DNA of 64,000 bases from Panulirus ornatus (GCF_036320965.1 NC_092235.1:10024651-10088650), one strand, 5' to 3'. Positions 1-12,479 are shown, numbered from the stretch's first letter. Program-made: numbers and translations. The notes: a model not told the origin generated them from the letters alone.

Positions 1-267
1 GTGGTTCATATATAGGAAACTTCCTTTACATTCCTTATTCACCTGCTGTGTTTTAAGTTTTAGCCTGAACAAAAAAAAGGAACTTTTTAAAAAGAAGTTA
101 AATCTTTTGAGTTTAACCATGAGTGAAATCAGAATAATTTTTACAATGTAAAATGTAAGGCTTCCCCTCGAGACTACGACATCAGACTCCCTATGACAGA
201 GATGCACTACCATTTGTAAGGCCCATCATTCAGAGGCTTGCAAATAAAGTCAAACAGAAAATAATTT

Positions 268-279
268 CTAAGCCTCAAT
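268..279. repeat. Target-site duplication, left copy (12 bp)
   Basis: CTAAGCCTCAAT, repeated exactly at 3497-3508. The two copies bracket the LINE-1 insertion at 280-3496. A perfect 12-bp match marks the insertion as endonuclease-mediated and fixes both element ends. Confidence 0.9.
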
Positions 280-3200
280 TTATATATACTTTATTTTGCT
301 TTGTCGCTGTCTCCCGTGTTTGCGAGATAGCGCAAGGAAACAGACGAAAGAAATGGCCCAACCCACCCCCATACACATGTATATACATACACGTCCACAC
401 ACGCAAATATACATACCTATACATCTCAATGTACACATATATATACACACACAGACACATACATATATACCCATGCACACAATTCACACTGTCTGCCTTT
501 ATTCATTCCCATTGCCACCTCGCCACACATGGAATACCATCCCCCTCCCCCCTCATGTGTGCGAGGTAGCGCTAGGAAAAAAAAACAAAGGCCCCATTCG
601 CTCACACTCAGTCTCCAACTGTCATGCAATAATGCCCGAAACCACAGCTCCCCTTCCACATCTAGACCCCACACAACTTTCATTGGTTTATCCCAGATGC
701 TTCACATGCCCTGATTCAATCCACTGGCAGCACGTCAACCCCGGTATACCACATCGATCCAATTCACTCTATTCCTTGCCCTCCTTTCACCCTCCTGCAT
801 GTTCAGGCCCCAATCACTCAAAATCTTTTTCACTCCATCTTTCCACCTCCAATTTGGTCTCCCACTTCTCCTCGTTCCCTCCACCTCCGACACATATATC
901 CTCTTGGTCAATCTTTCCTCATTAATTCTCTCCATGTGCCCAAACCATTTCAAAACACCCTCTTCTGCTCTCTCAACCAAGCTCTTTTTATTTCCACACA
1001 TCTCTCTTACCCTTACGTTACTTACTCGATCAAACCACCTCACACCACACATTATCCTCAAACATCTCATTTCCAGCACATCCACCCTCCTGCGCACAAC
1101 TCTATCCATAGCCCACGCCTCGCAACCATACAACATTGTTGGAACCACTATTCCTTCAAACATACCCATTTTTGCTTTCCGAGATAATGTTCTCGACTTC
1201 CACACATTCTTCAAGGCTCCCACAACTTTCGCCCCCTCCCCAACACTATGATTCACTTCCGCTTCCATGGTTCCATCCGCTGCCAGATCCACTCCCAGAT
1301 ATCTAAAACACTTTACTTCCTCCAGTTTTTCTCCATTCAAACTTACCTCCCAATTGACTTGACCCTCAACCCTACTGTACCTAATAACCTTGCTCTTATT
1401 CACATTTACTCTTAACTTTCTTCTTTCACACACTTTACCAAACTCAGTCACCAGCTTCTGCAGTTTCTCACATGAATCAGCCACCAGCGCTGTATCATCA
1501 GCGAACAACAACTGACTCACTTCCCAAGCTCTCTCATCCACAACAGACTTCATACTTACCCCTCCTTCCAAAACTCTTGCATTCACCTCCCTAACAACCC
1601 CATCCATAAACAAATTAAACAACCATGGAGACATCACACACCCCTGCCACAAACCTACATTCACTGAGAACCAATCACTTTCCTCTCTTCCTACAAATAC
1701 ACATGCCTTACATCCTCGATAAAAACTTTTCACTGCTTCTAACAACTTGCCTCCCACACCATATATTCTTAATAACTTCCACAGAGCATCTCTATCAACT
1801 ATATCATATGCCTTCTCCAGATCCATAAATGCTACATACAAATCCATTTGCTTTTCTAAGTATTTCTCACATACATTCTTCAAAGCAAACACCTGATCCA
1901 CACATCCTCTACCACTTCTGAAACCATACTGCTCTTCCCCAATCTGATGCTCTGTACATGCCTTCACCCTCTCAATTAATACCCTCCCATACAATTTACC
2001 ATGAATACTCAACAAACTTATACCTCTGTAATTTGAGCACTCACTCTTATCCCCTTTGCCTTTGTACATTGGCACTATGCACGCATTCCGCCAATCCTCA
2101 GGCACCTCACCATGAGTCATACATACATTAAATAACCTTACCAACCAGTCAACAATACAGTCACCCCCTTTTTTAATAGATTCCACTGCAATACCATCCA
2201 AACCTGCTGCCTTGCCGGCTTTCATCTTCCGAAAAGCTTTTACTACCTCTTCTCTGTTTACCAAATCATTTTCCCTAACCCTCTCACTTTGCACACCACC
2301 TCGACCAAAACACCCTATATCTGCCACTCTATCATCAAACACATTCAACAAACCTTCAAAATACTCCATCTCCTTCTCACATCACCACTACTTGTTATCA
2401 CCTCCCCATTAGCGCCCTTCACTGAAGTTCCCATTTGCTCCCTTGTCTTATGCACTTTATTTACCTCCTTCCAAAACATCTTTGCATTCTCCCTAAAATT
2501 TAATGATACTCTCTCAACCCAACTCTCATTTGCCCTCTTTTTCACCTCTTGCACCTTTCTCTTGACCTCCTGTCTCTTTCTTTTATACATCTCCCACTCA
2601 ATTGCATTTTTTCCCTGCAGAAATCATCCAAATGCCTCTCTCTTCTTTTTCACTAATAATCTTACTTCTTCATTCCAGCACTCACTACCCTTTCTAATCA
2701 ACCCAACTCCCACGCTTCTCATGCCACAAGCATCTTTTGCGCACTCCATCACTGATTCCCTAAATACATCCCATTCCTCCCCCACTTCCCTTACTTCCAT
2801 TGTTCTCACCTTTTCCCATTCTGTACTCAGTCTCTCCTGGTACTTCCTCACACAAGTCTCCTTCCCAAGCTCACTTACTCTCACCACCCTCTTCACCCCA
2901 ACGTTCACTCTTCTTTTCTGAAAACCCATATAAATCTTCACCTTAGCCTCCACAAGATAATGATCAGACATCCCTCCAGTTGCACCACTCAGCACATTAA
3001 CATCCAAAAGTCTCTCTTTCGCGCGCCTGTCAATTAACACGTAATCCAATAACGCTCTCTGGCCATCTCTCCTACTTACATACGTATACTTATGTATATC
3101 TCGCTTTTTAAACCAGGTATTCCCAATCAAGGTCCTTTTTCAGCACATAAATCTACAAGCTCTTCACCATTTCCATTTACAACACTGAACACCCCATGTA

Positions 3201-3496
3201 TACCAATTATTCCCTCAACCGCCACATTACTCACCTTTGAATTCAAATCACCCATCACTATAACCTGGTCTTGTGCATCAAAACCACTAACACACTCATT
3301 CAGCTGCTCCCAAAACACTTGCCTCTCATGATCTTTCTTCTCATGCCCAGGTGCATATGCACCAATAATCACCCATCTCTCTCCATCAACTTTCAGTTTT
3401 ACCTATATTAATCGAGAATTTACTTTCTTACATTCTATCACATACTCCCACAACTCCTGTTTCAGGAGTACTGCTACTCCTTCCCTTGCTCTTGTC
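280..3496 (-). mobile_element. RTE-like LINE-1 copy 1, 5'-truncated, with TSD
   Basis: Minus-strand copy whose 3' end lies at 280 with a short A/T-rich tail after the conserved GAGACAGCGACAAAG-type end. It has the long form of the 3' UTR (about 285-730), followed upstream by reverse transcriptase, linker and most of the endonuclease. The 5' end stops inside the endonuclease, roughly at residue 80 of the intact copy at 35085-38081. Perfect 12-bp direct repeats flank it, so both boundaries are firm. It carries the TGA that ends the protein at VYRG yet keeps the long 3' UTR, which makes it intermediate between the two 3'-end subfamilies seen in the window. Confidence 0.93.
735..3490 (-). pseudogene. 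LINE-1 ORF, endonuclease-RT polyprotein, frameshifted
   Basis: The reverse transcriptase part is open from 2369 to 735 (544 codons). It has the motif-A-like FMDLEKAYD, a GLWQGCVMSPW block (GLRQG in other copies) and the FADD catalytic box. Upstream pieces lie in other frames: linker at 2345-2590, then 2624-3130 and 3127-3372 for the endonuclease, where GDLN and MSDHYLV are visible. At least two frameshifts separate them, and the N-terminal third of the endonuclease is missing because the copy is 5'-truncated. It cannot make a full protein. Identification as RTE-like rests on a single ORF with N-terminal AP endonuclease, RT, and a C-terminal [14 protein letters not shown] block. Confidence 0.88.
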
Positions 3497-3508
3497 CTAA
3501 GCCTCAAT
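3497..3508. repeat. Target-site duplication, right copy (12 bp)
   Basis: Exact second copy of the 12-bp repeat at 268-279, placed immediately beyond the truncated 5' end of LINE-1 copy 1. Confidence 0.9.
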
Positions 3509-3721
3509 ATGACAGCAAATCCTTCCAGCATTCCCTCTCTTAATATGTAGTGCTGCCTCTTTGAAAAAGAAGATTGACAAAGACAGCTGACCCATGTTAT
3601 ATGGTAAGATCATGAAGTGGAGGAGGTCTGCTGCTAAAGCCTATACCTCAACTAGCCATCTGGTAACTGGTAGGCCATCTCTTTTCATTACGTATATATT
3701 GTTAACTAGCTTAAGCCTGAC

Positions 3722-3908
3722 TGAATAGCAAGACTGAAAACCCTGCAGGAAAAGAAAGATCTTGAACCTGAAAGCTAATTCTATCATAAATCCTCCCTTA
3801 CATAAACAGCAAATATGTAAGCAAACTATAACTCAGCTAAAATGATAAGACCAACTAAAAATTCTGTAAATCATAACTCTCCAGATACATTCAACCAGAT
3901 ACAGAGAG
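3722..3908. repeat. 187-bp direct duplication, copy 1
   Basis: Matches 4541-4727 at a fixed offset of 819 bp with about 90% identity by eye and almost no net indel. It includes the shared stretch around ACCCTGCAGGAAAAGAAAG. The origin is not recognised: it could be a local duplication or two copies of an unknown dispersed repeat. The remaining sequence at 3510-4740 shows no convincing gene. Confidence 0.75.
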
Positions 3909-4540
3909 TATTTTTGTTGTAATCATATCCTGAATCACATCTACATGTGATCTGTTACTTACCTGACCTGCAATGGTCTATATCACATCAAATATACTGG
4001 TATAAATGCAACATTCAACATACCTGTGCTCTCCACGTGAGGATCTCTTCTACCTTTTCTTCGCACTTTGGTATATTCAGGCTCTTTTTGCTGCAATGAG
4101 TTCAATATTTCTTGTAAAAACATTATCATTAATGTTAACTCTGCCCTTACTACTAAGTAAGCTAAAGGGCATCATCAATCTCTTTTCAAAATTCTGGATA
4201 ACTGAAGGATATGGTAAGTTTTTCACATAATGCACTGTGCTACTAATCATCAGAAAGTTTTTTGATGGTAAAGTTACATGATGAGCCCTGAGAGTATATC
4301 AACTTCTTCCTCTTGAAGTACACACAGGTAATTGCAAATGGGTTGACACATTACTCAGCTTGTCACCAAGAATATCATATATAAACTGCAGAGGTAAATC
4401 GCTTATGAGTCAGAACCAAAACTGACCCCAACCCCTTTTTTTTTTTTACTATAGTAGCCAAAATGGTGGGGGGGGGAACTTCCTCCAAATGTGTCTATCT
4501 TAGATGAGGGATAAAATAATGAGTATTGAAAAGAGAATTC

Positions 4541-4727
4541 AAAATAGCAAAATTGAAAACCCTGCAGGAAAAGAAAGGTTCTTGAACCTTAAAGCTAGTT
4601 CTATGATAAATTCTCCCTTACATAAACAGTAAATATGTATGCAAACTATTACTTAGCTAAAATAATAAGACCAACTAAAAATTCTGTTAATCTTAACTCT
4701 TCAGACACATTCAACCAGATACAGAGA
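4541..4727. repeat. 187-bp direct duplication, copy 2
   Basis: Second copy of the repeat at 3722-3908, in the same orientation. The similarity ends sharply after ACAGAGA at both copies. Confidence 0.75.
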
Positions 4728-4789
4728 AGGTGGAAAGGTTACAAGAAAAGGGAAAGACAAAAGAAGGAAGAAAATGCTAATCTTGCATG

Positions 4790-6230
4790 GCTGGTTTCCA
4801 TACAGAAACTATGAGCAGCAGCAGCAGCAGCCAGGTGCATGCTGCAAGTTCAAGTCTTAGAAGCAGGGACACATGCACACAGCTCATGAGAGTGTTGGCC
4901 AAAATAACATCTACAGAAAAGAGAGATGAAAGCAACATCACAGCAGGCAAACAGATGGTTAAAGAGCTGATAACAAGATGATGATAAGGGAGATGGTTTC
5001 TGATTTTACTCTAGCTGAGAGAAAAGTGGACAAAGAGCAACCCTAAATATGTAAGCAGAACTCCACAATGGGGTGAATCAGACCCCTGTAGATATGGAAA
5101 GACCAGCTCACAAGAAAAATAATTTCACCCTCAACTTTTGAGACACAAATTTTGTGATCATCATTTGGGTTTCCAAAAGGAAAGTAAAGGATATAATCAT
5201 ACCCAACATGTTTAATAAGTTACTGTTCAAACAAACAGCAGCATTCCAAAATCTAACAGTAAGTTGCAGATGAGTGAAGTTTTGAGAAGCCTATGCATAC
5301 AAAGAAATTTGTGTTTTTGCTATGTTGGATTTAACCACAATACTTTTTCTCCATTCTGAAATGATGCAAAGATCTACATCAAGAGAGGAAGCATATTCAC
5401 AACAAGAAAAAGAGGTATAAGGATGATTAGGGGGAAAGAGAGTGCTAGTACAAAGGCAATGTGACAGAACTCTGAGAGGTAATACTGTTATCTTAATACA
5501 AGGGAGAAATCAACACATGAGCAAGAGCCATTACAGAACAACTAGAAAGATACTATGCAATTGAGACACAGAGATGCATAAATGTCAACGGCAAGAAGTT
5601 CAGCAAGCAGAAACTTTGGCCACAGGTTTTCAAAGAATTTGGAGATGTTGAGAACCATGAAAAAAAATTTCACCGAAATCCCTCGCACAAGAGAACCAGA
5701 GTTGGACCTCAGAGGGGAAGAATATTACCAAGAGAGCTTACACCAAGAAAACTATATTGGTGATCCAAAAAAAGGGTATGAATTCTAAGTTTTCAAGAAA
5801 GTTAAGGATTTTCTAAAATCTAAAGGAATAGGGCAATAGTCAAAAGAGTTGGAATAGTAGAATGGTCTATTTTCCTAAAGATGAGTTAGACCAAGGAATT
5901 CTTCCAAGAAGAGGGGAAAGTCTGGGGTTTTATGATGACAAATTGGGAGAGTAATAATCAGATTCAGATTGGAGACATGCTCCTTTGTAACAGGATGAGG
6001 TATGCCACCAGGACCACAGGCGAAGAGAATGCAGATCTTGTGCAAAGAAAATACAGGAGAGGATATACTGAGGATCAGGAAGATATACAGTGAGTAGATG
6101 TGTGGGAGGATAAGGGGGAATAAAAGAAAAGGAAGGAAGGAGGAAGAAGACTAGAAGTAGAACCATCCTGTGTAAAAGTGAAAGGAAAATAAGGTGCAAT
6201 GAAGAGCAGCTTAATTAACTTTCTGGTCAG
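4790..6230 (-). pseudogene. Decayed jockey/CR1-type LINE reverse transcriptase
   Basis: Read on the minus strand across frames, this stretch gives a run of degraded reverse-transcriptase similarities in the correct order. Near 6000-6190 there is GIPHLVTKE-like sequence. Around 5640 there is DISKFFENLWPKFLLAEL, resembling the DISKAFDRVWHKxLLxKL motif A. Around 5050-5130 there is LIHPIVEFCLHI, resembling LIRPCMEYCSHVW. Around 4880-4915 there is YYFGQHSHEL, resembling YRYFFGHCSxEL. Stops and frameshifts are frequent, so this is an old fossil. The family differs from LINE-1. Similar C-terminal blocks recur at 12480-13030. Confidence 0.6.
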
Positions 6231-6796
6231 GAAAGGGAGAGATGATGTACTATCTCATTACTGGATATACAACTGGCTGAAGACCAAAGAAAAATCTATC
6301 AGCAGATGAAGTCAAATTAATGTACTTTCTTTTGATAAAGGTGAGCTTGATTAGGTGAAAAGCAGCTTTGTAGTGATTTCAAATAAGAATGAAAACAAAA
6401 TAAAATTCTAAAAGAGAGAACTTTACTTCCAGCTTAATACACTCTGTCATCAATGCAACAAACATAAGATCAACAACAATCAAATCATGATTGAGGGGAT
6501 AAAATTCGAGTAGCTCTTTATCACCCATGCCATCTCAGTCACCAAAAAGAAAACCGAACATGATGAAGGACTCCATTCCAGCCACAATCAGCTCTGCTAC
6601 AATAAGCAAAGCTGTGAAACATGGACCAAAGAGCCTTCACAAAGTGCTACATTTGGGATTTCTCGAGAGTGTTTTGGAATGAACATGCTCAGTTGGATAG
6701 TATACTCAAAAATTGGATTAGAAGATGTAGAAAAAAGAAATGTGCAAAATGTATCTGAGCCATATCAAAGTAAAGTAAGCATCATCTGTTTGATCA
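6231..6796. other. No recognisable feature
   Basis: AT-rich sequence with no convincing coding signal, RNA gene or repeat that I can identify. It may be the upstream part of the fossil LINE at 4790-6230, but I could not extend the match. The stretch 6968-7399 is equally featureless. Confidence 0.4.
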
Positions 6797-6967
6797 ACCC
6801 ACTTCATTAGGAATACAGAACTGCTACTGTGTATTTATAGTGGGAGGGTTGAGACCCACTTCATTAGGAATACAGAACTGCTACTGTGTATTTATAGTGG
6901 GAGGGTTGAGACCCACTTCATTAGGAATACAGATTTGCTACTGTGTATTTATAGTGGGAGGGTTGAG
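6797..6967. repeat. 57-bp tandem repeat, three units
   Basis: Three consecutive units at 6797-6853, 6854-6910 and 6911-6967, each starting ACCCACTTCATTAGG and ending GGGAGGGTTGAG. Units 1 and 2 look identical; unit 3 differs by two bases in the middle. The near-identity suggests recent expansion. Confidence 0.95.
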
Positions 6968-7399
6968 AAGTAAAAAAAAATGCTGAATGTGTTGGAAGAG
7001 TGGTCATGAAAGTTCAACTGAGGGTAACAAAGATTATGCCCAAAGTAAGAGAGCTGAGCAAAAAGTATAGAATACTGCTCATGGTACTACCTTTGCTGGA
7101 CGTGATGAGAAAAAGGGAGATATGATCACACCTTTTGAGTTTCTAAACTGACCTGACATAAAGGCACCATTGCATAGTTTGACAAAATGGGCAAAGAACT
7201 ATCTATAACATGAAACTAAGCAGAAAATCAATTAAAAAGGGTATGAAGAAAGAGTTCATGTAAAGAGAGTGGAGGATAAGGGAACAAGCTAAATATAAAT
7301 CCTGAAAATGAGCAGAATGTAATGAAACTTATAAATAATCAATTACCATAAAGCAAGTTTAAGGAAGAGATGAGCCAGTAAGTATAAAACTATATAGAA

Positions 7400-8810
7400 G
7401 CAACCCTAAACCTTTCTATACCACCCAACTCCCCTCCTCCTACCTCCCTGTATCATTTCTATCCTCAGTATCCAAACTCTGTGAAAAACTAATCCACTAC
7501 AGAAAAACCAAACATTCCATTTTCACTAACAAAGAATGGCTTCAGACCCATGCACCATAGCATCACATCACTCACTGACCTCACACAATATATTCCAATA
7601 AATTTCAACCAACCAAACCCCCTATGCTGCAAAGTACAAGAAGAAACAGACATCAGCAAAATATTAGACACAGTCCCCTGACATAGTCTCACACAAATGA
7701 CCACCCTCCACAACAGTGACAAAAAGTGGTCATCGAATTTCAAAGCAAAACACTATGCTATTGTCTCTCAAAGTTATTTCACTTCTAAAACAATTAAATT
7801 CTACAATGGAGTTCATATAAGAGCAGTTCTATCTCCAACTCTCCTCAATCTCTTCATACATGACTACCAATTACCTCAGAAAAACCTCATTATGAAGGTT
7901 CTTCCTTATGCAGACAACCTCACAATCATAGTACAACACTCTAATGCCACAGCAGCAACATGAAAGAAGCAGGATTATATTACACAACTGGCAAAGAATG
8001 TCAATATCTCCACATGAGTCTTCAATCACTCTTTTAGCCTCAGACGGACATGAGTCTAGCTCACACCCTCTAGTCATTCTGATTGGACTGTCACTCGCAC
8101 CATGTGAAACAGTAACCTTTCTAGACATCACATACAAAGCACACATAACACTCACTCACCACCACAGCAACATGAACACAAAAGCAACACACAAACTAAG
8201 TCCCCCAAGAACACTAACAAGCACCAGATTTGGACAAGAAAAAGAATCCTTCATCATCCTCATCCTGCTCAGCTTTCAATTCTATGCAACAGCACTAGAC
8301 CCCTCCTATCCGGACTTCTCTATAACAAACCATCAACCTCAAAATGAAAATAAAAAAATAACCCCTGCCTCACACTTCAGTAACCTATACTCACAGTCTC
8401 CCCATCCCAGCAAACATAACACTGACAAAACACATACACAATAAAATTACCCAACAAGCACTAAACAATCAACTACAACCTATCAAGTATATACCTAACA
8501 GAGACCACACTCCCCAGACAAACACTCTCTTGCATATGCTTTGTGCATCATTCATCAGTACAACACTACAAACTCCATTTCAACACATCCCAAAATCCTT
8601 CATGCCAGCGATGCAACTACCATAATAAAGATACCGTGCACTTACTAATGAGCTACCCTGCACTCTCTGCATAGAGCAAAACATAAGTAAATCACAAATT
8701 TATGACCTGTGGTCCCGACCAGCAGATGTGACCAGCTTCCTGAGTGCTGCAAGACACTCATAAATTTGGAAGGAACTCTTTGGACAAGAAGTAAGTACAA
8801 GGCCATAAAT
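7400..8810 (+). pseudogene. Decayed jockey-like LINE (second type), RT to C-terminus
   Basis: Plus-strand fossil of a non-LTR retrotransposon distinct from LINE-1. In order: SFLSSVSKLCEKLI near 7450-7490; NGFRPMHHSITSLTDLTQYI from about 7539; a degraded motif A (ETDISKILDTVP) just before 7680; AVLSPTLLNLFIHD from about 7826; and the catalytic box as YADNL instead of YADDL near 7908-7922. The C-terminal DLWSRPADVTSFLSAA block lies near 8700-8755. Frames change several times and a second catalytic aspartate is lost, so it is dead. A second, shorter copy lies at 10960-11480. Confidence 0.72.
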
Positions 8811-8819
8811 GTAGGCTTT

Positions 8820-9425
8820 GAAGGATGAAAAAGCAGTTCTCAATATTTGGCATCTAAAAAAAGCACTTGCTTGTATAAGGGAATGAAAACACTGCCTTAC
8901 TTCCCAAAATAGTTTTTATCCATGAGGATTCAACCCTTTCAATCATCATAAAATATGTTCATTCAAAGGACTAAACAACCATAAAGTAACATGTCCAGAC
9001 CTATGGTGTTACAGGGTGGAGGTGATGTGCTATCAAGCCACTTCCCATACACACTCATTTATTGACTGCTGATGACTTTGCCTCATGCAAGTTACTAACC
9101 GGAATCAAGAAATGCTTCTTCATGAAGAAAAGAGGGGAAGAAAGGAAAAAGAAATCTGATGGATACTCAGATGGCATTTTATATAGAAGAAATCAGGCTT
9201 TTCATTTTCTTAAAACCCAGAATTTTTCACTGAAGGCCAAAACTTTATAAGAACATACCCACAAGATGGAGGAAAGACTTTCGAAAACCCTATGGGAAAT
9301 TACAGAGATTCTACTATTAACAACTGACCAAGTTCTGGATCATCCTCTACAGGCAGCAGGATGTATTAAACTATTTGTACTGTTTTACATTCATGAGGCC
9401 CTATCTCTAACATTTTTGGCTATTA
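8820..9425. other. No recognisable feature
   Basis: A 62-codon open frame occurs at 9062-9250 on the plus strand, lysine-rich and without a recognisable domain. I do not regard it as a gene. Nothing else is visible here. Confidence 0.4.
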
Positions 9426-9433
9426 TACAACTT

Positions 9434-10300
9434 TTTTTTTTTTTTTTTTTTGTCGCTGTCTCCCGCGTTTGCGAGGTAGCGCAAGGAAACAGACGAAAGA
9501 AATGGCCCAACCCACCCCCATACACATGTATATACATACGTCCCCACAGGCAGATATACATACCTACACAGCTTTCCATGGTTTACCCCAGACGCTTCAC
9601 ATGCCTTGATTCAATCCACTGACAGCACGTCAACCCCGGTATACCACATCGCTCCAATTCACTCTATTCCTTGCCCTCCTTTCACCCTCCTACATGTTCA
9701 GGCCCCGATCACACAAAATCTTTTCACTCCATCTTTCCACCTCCAATTTGGTCTCCCTCTTCTCCTCGTTCCCTCCACCTCCGACACATATATCCTCTTG
9801 GTCAATCTTTCCTCACTCATTCTCTCCATGTGCCCAAACCATTTCAAAACACCCTCTTCTGCTCTCTCAACCACGCTCTTTTTATTTCCACACATCTCTC
9901 TTACCCTTACGTTACTTACTCGATCAAACCACCTCACACCACACACTGTCCTCAAACATCTCATTTCCAGCACATCCATCCTCCTGCGCACAACTCTATC
10001 CATAGCCCATGCCTCGCAACCATACAACATTGTTGGAACCACTATTCCTTCAAACATACCCATCTTTGCTTTCCGAGATAATGTTCTCGACTTCCACACA
10101 TTCTTCAAGGCTCCCAGAATTTTCGCCCCCTCCCCCACCCTATGATCCACTTCTGCTTCCATGGTTCCATCCGCTGCCAGATCCACTCCCAGATATCTAA
10201 AACACTTCACTTCCTCCAGTTTTTCTCCATTCAAACTCACCTCCCAATTGACTTGACCCTCAACCCTACTGTACCTAATAACCTTGCTCTTATTCACATT
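9434..10300 (-). mobile_element. LINE-1 copy 2, short 3'-UTR subfamily, heavily 5'-truncated
   Basis: Minus-strand insertion beginning with a T run (the element's A tail, about 9432-9451), then the conserved GTCGCTGTCTCCCGCGTTTGCGAGG end and the short 3' UTR. The coding remnant runs from 10297 down to 9698. It retains the RT C-terminal part (NKSKVIRYSR, YLGVDL) and the [10 protein letters not shown] block, and ends in the last codons through a frame change near 9720. The 5' end is truncated just upstream of NKSK. TACAACTT occurs on both sides (9426-9433 and 10301-10308), a likely 8-bp target-site duplication whose first bases are ambiguous with the element. Confidence 0.9.
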
Positions 10301-10469
10301 TACAACTTAAATCTATGAATGTCATCTGCAATAACCGTCCTGTCATTATGTTCCATTCGTCCACTAATCATATATTACAAAAGTATTTCTTTATGTCTTT
10401 TCTTTGATATGTTTCTTAGTAATTTTCATGCTATGTCTTATAGTTACTCTATTCCTACATCTCTTGAGG

Positions 10470-10650
10470 ATCTGTTCACTGTCAATGTCATTGATCATTT
10501 TTAAAAACTTAAAGGTTCTCGATTAGATCATGCTATACTCTTCTCTCTTCCATGATGGGTAAATCTAAAATCTATAACCTTTCTTTGTAAGGCAGCTCTC
10601 TTAATACTGGTAACATCTTTGTTGCCCTACTCTGGACCTTCTCTTTACTT
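10470..10650 (-). pseudogene. C-terminal fragment of another jockey/CR1-type LINE
   Basis: Minus-strand translation in essentially one frame gives VQSRATKMLPVLRELPYKER, then LDLPIMEERRV and DLIENL, with two stops in frame. This matches the well-known pattern VQRRATKxIPxLxxLSYEERL...LEERRxRGDLIE near the C-terminus of jockey/CR1-type reverse transcriptases. Only this block survives. It may belong to the same family as the fossils at 4790-6230 or 12480-13030, or to another one. Confidence 0.65.
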
Positions 10651-10675
10651 TTTATTTTCATTATGATTACCATAA

Positions 10676-10885
10676 GACCAATTTCTAAGAAAGGGTCCTG
10701 GTGTTATACAGGACCTCTTTTCAGAGGTTCTGGCAGCCCAAGGCTGCAATGCTTCCATTAACAGGGATATGTGAACTACTTTGATATGAGATGCTGTTTG
10801 ACATGACTTTGTTCCAAGTGATACAGCCTCAACAAAGGAGACATTTCACTTGCAGTGTAGCCTAGACTAGGTAGAGTCCAATAAC
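10676..10885. repeat. Diverged dispersed repeat, copy 1
   Basis: Diverged similarity in the same orientation to 49797-49995. Shared landmarks are a GACCAATT start, a GTCCTGxTGTTA stretch, CAGCCCAAGGC, and a GTGAACTACTTT / GTAAACTCCTTT stretch, all in the same order and spacing. No coding potential is evident. It is probably an old transposon or SINE of unknown type. Confidence 0.55.
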
Positions 10886-10959
10886 ATCTGTTCTCCATGT
10901 GCATGGCATCCACAAGCATTCTGCACCTGCATAACAAACACAAAAAATTTCCTTTGCAT

Positions 10960-11480
10960 TCCTATCTTAACATGCCTAGCACCCAATTCTTTGCAACAGC
11001 ATTAGACCCAGCCCTCCCAAATCACTTCAACCAAATCATCAACCCAAAGCAGAAGTAAAAAAAAAGAAAAGAAAAAAAAACTTCAGCCTATACTCACACA
11101 TTCCCCCTCCCTAAAGCACAAAAATGATGAACATTCACACTACAATGAATCAAGAACTGCACAAATGGCTCCCACAACCTAGACTTCACTCCACCTATCT
11201 AAGCTACACTCCCCAGATATGCACATTACACTTTCTCCTCTGAGTTCTGGACACCATCCATCCCCCTAACAATACAAATATCAATTCAACATACTGCAGG
11301 ATCCCCTCATGTCCAGGATGGAGCAACTGCAATAATGACAGAACTACAGCTCAAGTGTCCTTAACCCACCTGACAGAGACAAACACATATCATCATGCTA
11401 ATTGACCTGTGGCCCCATCAATGAACATGACTAGTTTCCAGAGTACTAAGAAGCCCAGAAAGAAAAGGCTTTGGACAGGA
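10960..11480 (+). pseudogene. Second fossil copy of the 7400-8810 LINE type (C-terminal part)
   Basis: Shares CAACAGCATTAGACCC with 8287-8302 and ends with a degraded DLWPHQ...TSF block near 11404-11440, comparable to DLWSRPADVTSF in the first copy. An interior poly-A-rich interruption lies near 11056-11080. No open frame remains. Confidence 0.55.
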
Positions 11481-11489
11481 AAGTAAAGT

Positions 11490-12470
11490 GAGATACACGT
11501 AAAATCAAGACATAAAGGATGTATAAGATGAGGAGAATGAATAATATGAGTACAGTTTAAAATTCTCCCTGTAATACACAATTAGTAATAACAGAAAAGG
11601 CTAACCAAATCTAAACACAAAGGATTTGTCAAATGCTAAGGACACCTTTTGCTAGTCTAAAACAACAAGTTCTTTATGAAGGCCAAAGTAGAAGCCACAT
11701 TCCTTACATTATGAGCTCAGGCAGACACAGACAGTGAAAAGTGTGAAAGGAGAACAAAGTTCTTGGTACAACCAACCCACACAAAGTCTTAAAGGAATTT
11801 GAATAAGCAGCAAAATGTTCTAAGAAATTTTCTATGAGGCTAAAAAAATGAGAACATTGATTAAACAATATTTTTCATACATGTTTGCCATACCTGCACA
11901 GCAAGATAGTGGAACAGCCAGATGAAGAATGCCCTCATTTGCTTGCATCCACTAATTGTCATGTGTGTCCCAAAAAAAATTACGTCCTTAAAGAAAAAAT
12001 TCCAGAAATGTTCTAAAGCAGGGTAATTCCTAAAACTAAGTCTTATTTTCAGCAAGAAATGTTGGGTCTGTAACGTACAAATCTTTCCCAAAAAGTTCTT
12101 CAGATTTCACTTGATTCTCATGCCTTCACACTCAATGAAGCTCACCAACTCTTCTTGATCTCAAGGTTACAAGGAGCCATAATGACTACAAAGACAACAT
12201 ATGGCAAAATATCTGGTACCTACAACAGCTCCCATTTAGGTCAGCTAAAGAGGCTACAGAATTCCTTAGAAAATAGTATCCACAATCTGCTCCACAGAGG
12301 GCTTCAAATGATGTCAAACAATGACCTAAGGCTCAAAAGCAGTTATATGAATCAGTGATGTCACTGGCTTCAATTCTGTTATGAAAAACAGTAGGGAATA
12401 CCTCTAAACCTACAGATTCAAATACAACAGATTTTCCAAAATCTTTCAAAAAAGTCTGAAATGATTACCA
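11490..12470. other. No recognisable feature
   Basis: Only short open frames with no family resemblance on either strand. Part of the right end may belong to the fossil LINE that becomes recognisable at 12480. Confidence 0.4.
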
Positions 12471-12479
12471 CTTAACCAT

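Noticed and set aside
4812..4830. AGCAGCAGCAGCAG run as a functional CAG repeat
   Set aside because: Only about five units, located in a decayed LINE fossil, with no associated gene.
9062..9250. Possible small gene with a lysine-rich 62-codon frame
   Set aside because: No start context, family resemblance, splice structure or conservation evidence.
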